Positions 59,607 through 64,000 of a stretch of 64,000 bases of DNA are shown one piece after another. The DNA is from Echinicola shivajiensis (GTDB lineage: Bacteria > Bacteroidota > Bacteroidia > Cytophagales > Cyclobacteriaceae), in NCBI RefSeq assembly GCF_018642165.1, contig NZ_JAHHZM010000001.1, positions 744,001-808,000 on the forward strand, in the 5' to 3' direction. The notes under the pieces are model-generated. The model worked only from the letters and a program-made list of their open reading frames with translations, searched no databases and was not told the DNA's origin. Made by a program: the position numbers and the translations under genes. Numbering within the stretch: the stretch's first letter is position 1; each line of letters starts with the position of its first letter.

Positions 59607-60992
59607 TTATTGTTTTAAAACAACCATAGAAGAAATCTTATCATTAAACCCTGATAAGAAACTTATATTCCCAGGTCCTGCTTCATAAGTTGCTCCCGTA
59701 AAATTATCTCCGTCATACAACACTACCTCATATCCTAAGGGGACTTTGATAGAGCTGATATCATTACCAATACCTCCTAAGTCTTCCAAATCACTAGTGG
59801 TATAAGATCCCGGAGCCAAGGTAATCCCCCATCCGTTATAGCTGGAATGCTGGAAAACACCTACTCCCTCAGGAAGCGTGAATTCGCCATTTACATAGCT
59901 AAAAGAATACCCATGGGTTTTTATGGTTCCATTTTCCATCAAAAGCTTGATTTTCAACTCATATAACCAATCTCCAAAATCCTGAATTTCATCCATTGGT
60001 ATATCTACCTGAAATGAATTTCCATTCTTTTCTGCTACCCAAGAAACTGAATTATAATCTCTATTAGATCCAGAACCTTCTCCATTTACATTAGGATCTA
60101 CCCAGACAAGCACATCACTGACTGTCTTGTTACTGGTAAATGTACCAGAAAGCTCAATCACATTGTTTACAGGATCATAATGCAATACAGGACTCATAGT
60201 TGTACTTGCACTTCCATAAATATCGGCTACAGGAGTAACCTGAAAAATTTGATTCCTATTAAGAATAGCACAATCAGCCAATGGGATGAAAGTACCTGTT
60301 CTGCCCCAAGTATAATTTCCCGCACCCATTAATGAAGTACCAATTGTCTGCTGTTCTGAAACTTTGGCTTTATTGTGTGCAAGGTTAAGACCATGCCCCA
60401 GTTCATGCAACATACCAGCTATTAAATTAGAAGAAGTACTTGGTATTTGCTCTACACTAATATTGGGATTATCCACTGCAAAACAGTACTTGCCATATCC
60501 ATAAAATGGCTGGCTACCTCCATCTGTTCTTTGAGGAAGAATAATCAATGTATGCTGACTGGTAAAGTCCTCTGGATAATTTGACCTGTAAGCATTGATC
60601 TCATTAATAATCGCACTTCCACTACCATAGCCATAAGTAGCCTGATCATGCTCACCATCAATCTTGATTAGCTTCACTAGATTAGCTGCCGAGTCATACG
60701 GCAAGCCAAATGTTTTGTTTCCAAAACCATTTCTATCCATTTCGTCTTTAACGAAATCTTGAAAATGGATTAATAAATCACTTAATCGCTCTTGATAATC
60801 TTCTACTTCTGGATTATCAGTAGGTACAAAATAAACAATATTGAGGTTCTCAGCATGGGTAACAGCACCCCTCCCCATTTTGGCTTCCACAAAATTTGTG
60901 GACTCAACCGGTATTTGTTCACAAGAAATTACCGCAACTGACGCAAAAATCATCAGTACTTTTCCAAAAATTACTTTTACTTGGTTTCGCAT
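59607..60992 (-). CDS. Zinc metalloprotease lipoprotein with beta/gamma-crystallin-like C-terminus
   Basis: This 461-residue predicted surface lipoprotein has lipobox AVISC (Cys near 24). The protease part (about 45-270) has the extended zinc motif HELGHGLNLAH near residues 195-205 and a later Met in TSLMGAGNY that fits a metzincin Met-turn. An Ig-like region follows (about 275-370, VIELSGTFTSNKTVSDVLVW). The last 90 residues (VGVFQHSSYNGWGITLAPGS and YEVVLYDGDNFTGATYEAGP) form two Greek-key-like motifs of the beta/gamma-crystallin type, usually Ca-binding. I do not recognise a named peptidase family with this layout. It is encoded between SusD and the GH2/fucosidase genes, which suggests a glycoprotein substrate or a role in exposing glycans. 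Confidence 0.82.
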   Translation of the reverse strand: MRNQVKVIFGKVLMIFASVAVISCEQIPVESTNFVEAKMGRGAVTHAENLNIVYFVPTDNPEVEDYQERLSDLLIHFQDFVKDEMDRNGFGNKTFGLPYDSAANLVKLIKIDGEHDQATYGYGSGSAIINEINAYRSNYPEDFTSQHTLIILPQRTDGGSQPFYGYGKYCFAVDNPNISVEQIPSTSSNLIAGMLHELGHGLNLAHNKAKVSEQQTIGTSLMGAGNYTWGRTGTFIPLADCAILNRNQIFQVTPVADIYGSASTTMSPVLHYDPVNNVIELSGTFTSNKTVSDVLVWVDPNVNGEGSGSNRDYNSVSWVAEKNGNSFQVDIPMDEIQDFGDWLYELKIKLLMENGTIKTHGYSFSYVNGEFTLPEGVGVFQHSSYNGWGITLAPGSYTTSDLEDLGGIGNDISSIKVPLGYEVVLYDGDNFTGATYEAGPGNISFLSGFNDKISSMVVLKQ

Positions 60993-61021
60993 GGCTTAGT
61001 TATTAAATAGTTAGTTAAACA

Positions 61022-61079
61022 TTAAAAAAGGCAATAAAGTATCAGGGAGGAGCCAAATGGCCCCTCCAAAATCTTTATT
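61022..61079 (-). terminator. Terminator-like hairpin after the fourth SusD gene
   Basis: The inner stem GGAGGAGCC / GGCCCCTCC (61046-61054 and 61059-61067, one G-U) is extended by an outer stem AATAAAG / CTTTATT (61033-61039 and 61073-61079). A U-rich stretch follows a few bases later on the minus strand. It lies inside the PUL between susD and the enzyme genes. Confidence 0.6.
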
Positions 61080-61103
61080 TACTCTAAAAATTTATTAGTT
61101 GAA

Positions 61104-62885
61104 TTAATTTGACTCCCAACCCGGGTTTTGTTGAAGATTTGGATTCAACACCAAATCTTCGATCGGAATTGGGAAAAGATATTGTTTTCCTTCATCAAAT
61201 TGTCTTCCTTCCGGAAGGGTCTGATAATAAGGCAAAATATATCCTTCCTCACTCAAAAACACATCTTTATCGACTACGACTGATGGGAATTGTTCCTGTA
61301 CAAATTTGATTCCTTCAACTGGAATTTCAAGAAAACGTCCTGCTTTCCACCTCATCAAATCATCCCATCTAAAACTCTCATAGGCCAATTCCACCCTTCT
61401 TTCTCTTCTGATTTCTCTTAAAACAGGGTCAGGAACATAATTACAATAAGTGGCATAATTCCCATCCATGATTGGATCTTCTGAGATATTCCCCATTATC
61501 AAAGGAGGCATATCAACTCTTGCACGTATAAGATTAACTGTTTCATCCAATATACCCTGGTCAAGCTGTCCTAACTCATATTTCGCTTCGGCATAGTTCA
61601 ATAGTACTTCAGCATACCTAAACACCATTGCAGCCTGCATTCCGTTAGTCACTCGATCCCAATCTGCGGGATCATTCAAAAACCATTTGGCCACCCGGTA
61701 ACCTGTAGGACACTTATTACCATTAAGTCCTGGAATATTTGGTTTTGGTGCATTATTCGCTCCCTGAACTCCTGCTTGAAGGTTATAAGTACCAAAATCA
61801 GCAATAGTTTGTTTCAATCTTGGATCACGATTCATCATTTCTCGCTGTATAGAATCTTTACCCATAAATAATGGACTAACAGAAATAGGAAGGCCATCCT
61901 CACAAAGGTATTCATCTACCAGTGACCTTGTTGCCCCATGTCTATGACGCAAATTCTGTGCATAGTAACGACTAAAAGCCACCCCCATAGTCAAATCTTC
62001 TGAATATTCTTTCCAAAGGATTGCTTCAGGATTTCCATCATAACTGTAGGTTGCAAACAGATCATTATAATCATTCTCCGCATCTCCTGTTGAATAAAGG
62101 TTATAAGTACCTCCCATCAATTGTTCTGCGGCGTCGACGGCTTCTTCCAAAAATTTAGTCCCGTCCAATCCCAACTCAGCATGGTATTTTCTATAGGTTC
62201 CTTCATAAAGGCAAATCCTAGACTTTAAATGCAAAGCCACATCTTTATTCAAACGATCAGGCTTCTCAGCTCCCTTTTCAGGCAAGTAACTAATCGACTT
62301 ATTCAAAATGTGCAGCACAGAATCCATCACTTCAGCTCTTGGAGTTCTTGGAGCCATCAATTCAGGGGAATTAGTTTGCACGACATGCGTCAACCATGGC
62401 ACATCACCAAAGGTTTTCACCTTTTTGAAATAATCCCAAGCCTTGAAGAATAAGATCTCTCCAGCATAAATATTTCTAGCAGCAGGGTCAATATCCCCCC
62501 TTTGGTAGTTATCCAAGAAGTAATTCAACTCCCGCATATCACTCCAGTTCCATCCGCCACTTCCACTTCCACCACTGACATGATCATTATATTGATTTGC
62601 AGCTACTTTTGAGTAGGACTGTGGCGCCCCATTATCTGTAATCACATCACCATATGCAATAGCTTCATTATAACCATAAGGAGCTACCGAATTGGTTCCC
62701 CATCCAGCCCCAAAGCCTTTGATGTAAGTGGGATAAAAATTATTACAATATAATTCTAGATCCTGCTCTGTTCTCCAGAAATTTTCATCACTAATCTGGT
62801 CCAACGGGTAGCGTTCCATGAATTCATCATTACACCCCCAAAGGAGCCCTACAAAACATGTTATTACGATATATATTTTTTTCAT
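61104..62885 (-). CDS. SusD/RagB family outer-membrane lipoprotein (fucose/galactose PUL)
   Basis: This 593-residue surface glycan-binding lipoprotein has lipobox VGLLWGC (Cys near 18) and a mature start CNDEFMERYPLDQISDENFW. The TPR-like core contains AGEILFFKAWDYFKKVKTFG. The late signatures are RYAEVLLNYAEAKYELGQLD and RRERRVELAYESFRWDDLMR. It ends PIPIEDLVLNPNLQQNPGWE. It starts 18 bases after the SusC stop codon, and the two are co-transcribed. It shares more N-terminal features with the SusD at 13368 than with those at 120 or 42611. The linked fucosidases, galactosidase and protease suggest a fucosylated ligand. Confidence 0.95.
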   Translation of the reverse strand: MKKIYIVITCFVGLLWGCNDEFMERYPLDQISDENFWRTEQDLELYCNNFYPTYIKGFGAGWGTNSVAPYGYNEAIAYGDVITDNGAPQSYSKVAANQYNDHVSGGSGSGGWNWSDMRELNYFLDNYQRGDIDPAARNIYAGEILFFKAWDYFKKVKTFGDVPWLTHVVQTNSPELMAPRTPRAEVMDSVLHILNKSISYLPEKGAEKPDRLNKDVALHLKSRICLYEGTYRKYHAELGLDGTKFLEEAVDAAEQLMGGTYNLYSTGDAENDYNDLFATYSYDGNPEAILWKEYSEDLTMGVAFSRYYAQNLRHRHGATRSLVDEYLCEDGLPISVSPLFMGKDSIQREMMNRDPRLKQTIADFGTYNLQAGVQGANNAPKPNIPGLNGNKCPTGYRVAKWFLNDPADWDRVTNGMQAAMVFRYAEVLLNYAEAKYELGQLDQGILDETVNLIRARVDMPPLIMGNISEDPIMDGNYATYCNYVPDPVLREIRRERRVELAYESFRWDDLMRWKAGRFLEIPVEGIKFVQEQFPSVVVDKDVFLSEEGYILPYYQTLPEGRQFDEGKQYLFPIPIEDLVLNPNLQQNPGWESN

Positions 62886-62903
62886 GATTGAGACTTTTTT
62901 GGA

Positions 62904-64000
62904 TTAAAATGTAACTTGAAGGCCTACAGCCATAGATCTAAGCATTGGATAATTACCACTTAGTACCTCAGGATCAAATGTATCTGGCACCTTCGTTCCT
63001 TCCCAAATATTATAGGCAGAAGTATATACCCTCACTTTGTCCAAATTGATTTGCTCCGTGAGGTAGGCAGGAATTGTATAACCCAAGGTTAAGTTTTTCA
63101 ACCTGATATAAGAAGCATCCTGTAGGTATCTGGTTTGAACTTGTCTATTGGCGCCCGTACTTCTATAAGCAGGGAAATAAGCATCTGTTCTTTCTGGAGT
63201 CCAAGAGTTGTTATACACTTCATAAGTACCAGTTCCTCCTGCAATTCCGCCCCAGAAAAGATTATTTCCTATCCAAACATCCCTTTTGGCAACTCCTTGA
63301 AAAAACACATTTAGATCAAAACCTTTCCAAAATGCATTCATATTTAGCCCGAATCGATACCTTGGCGTACTGTTTCCAATGATTCTTCTATCACCAGAGT
63401 CATCTAATGTACTGGCTCCAGGTCCTATCTCACCATCAGCATTTAAATCCTTGTATTGAACATCCCCCGGAAACCACAAGCCTGAGTTGATCAATTCTTG
63501 GCTTGGAGCATTATCTATCTGTTCCTGAGTTTGAAATATCCCCTCAGTTTCATAACCCCAGATTTCCCCCATTGTCTGTCCTACATAAAGTCCACTTAGA
63601 AGATTATTTGGATTTCCATCAAATGAAACTATTTCACTTTGATAGTCACTCAAGTTTAGAGCAATATCGTATCTTATTCCATTATCTAGTTTATCTCTCC
63701 ATTTGGTGGTCAATTCCCAACCTGTTGTCTTCATCTCACCAGAGTTTTTGGTAGGAGCCCCTGTACCCAATACTGCCGGGAACTTATCCCCAGCCACCAA
63801 AATATCGGAGGTAGACCTTTCATACCAATCAAATGAAACATCCAATTTATTGAACATGGATACGTCAAGACCAAAATCTATCGTAGTAGCAGTTTCCCAA
63901 GTCAAATCAGCATCTACTAAGCCTGGAGGAGTAACCCCTACAGGACGGTTATTATTGAAAATATAATTTACCTGTGCTATTGTCCCGTAAGAAGGCACAT
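62904..64000 (-). CDS. SusC/RagA TonB-dependent transporter, C-terminal part (runs off the window)
   Basis: The visible 365 codons are the last part of a SusC barrel. They include SFDWYERSTSDILVAGDKFP, GYETEGIFQTQEQIDNAPS, PGDVQYKDLNADGEIGPG and RLKNLTLGYTIPAYL, all regular features of SusC proteins, and the end SMAVGLQVTF. The start, signal peptide, plug and any STN domain lie beyond 64000 on the plus-strand coordinate. The internal GTG near 63998 is not a start. It is the import partner of the SusD at 61104. Whether it carries an STN domain, and so its own sigma/FecR control, cannot be told here. Confidence 0.94.
   Translation of the reverse strand, partial: VPSYGTIAQVNYIFNNNRPVGVTPPGLVDADLTWETATTIDFGLDVSMFNKLDVSFDWYERSTSDILVAGDKFPAVLGTGAPTKNSGEMKTTGWELTTKWRDKLDNGIRYDIALNLSDYQSEIVSFDGNPNNLLSGLYVGQTMGEIWGYETEGIFQTQEQIDNAPSQELINSGLWFPGDVQYKDLNADGEIGPGASTLDDSGDRRIIGNSTPRYRFGLNMNAFWKGFDLNVFFQGVAKRDVWIGNNLFWGGIAGGTGTYEVYNNSWTPERTDAYFPAYRSTGANRQVQTRYLQDASYIRLKNLTLGYTIPAYLTEQINLDKVRVYTSAYNIWEGTKVPDTFDPEVLSGNYPMLRSMAVGLQVTF

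Overview
The window reads as the chromosome of an AT-rich member of the Bacteroidota. The evidence is four SusC/SusD pairs, Bacteroidota-type ECF sigma/FecR pairs, type IX secretion (T9SS) sorting domains of both type A and type B, and a PorP/SprF-OmpA operon. The gene style (large STN-containing SusC proteins, DUF1080, DUF3472, LytTR regulators) suggests a Cytophagales/Cyclobacteriaceae-like, probably marine, carbohydrate degrader. That placement is an inference from gene content, not from a marker gene. Almost everything lies on the minus strand.

Region 1 (1-7591) is a compact signalling and uptake unit: ECF sigma, FecR anti-sigma, SusC with an STN signalling domain, SusD, then a terminator at the left edge. 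No enzyme is attached to it inside the window.

Region 2 (7799-24484) is a polysaccharide utilisation locus (PUL) for a uronic-acid polymer of glycosaminoglycan type. On the minus strand it runs sigma, FecR, SusC, SusD, a secreted PL8 lyase with two DNRLRE modules and a T9SS tail, and a heparinase II/III-like lyase. Divergent from these are a GH88 unsaturated glucuronyl hydrolase and a GH20 hexosaminidase interrupted by a one-base frameshift in a G run. A DUF1080 lipoprotein converges on them. No sulfatase is present, which points to a non-sulfated substrate or to sulfatases elsewhere.

Region 3 (24585-41922) holds a soluble PAS histidine kinase, a divergent LytTR response regulator, and a four-gene surface operon: a 2970-residue repeat adhesin (type B sorting domain), PorP/SprF, an OmpA-family lipoprotein and a second T9SS cargo (type A sorting domain). 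The two cargo proteins share a homologous N-terminal module. The adhesin carries 15 tandem repeats of exactly 255 bp, arranged in a three-unit higher-order pattern.

Region 4 (42611-64000) contains a third sigma/FecR/SusC/SusD unit whose SusC carries an in-frame amber codon in the STN domain. Upstream of it on the same strand is a fucose/galactose-oriented PUL: SusC (cut by the window end), SusD, a zinc metalloprotease with a beta/gamma-crystallin-like tail, a GH2 enzyme, two tandem GH29 fucosidases, a LacZ-type GH2 and a DUF3472 lipoprotein. Together these suggest attack on a fucosylated, galactose-containing glycan or glycoprotein.
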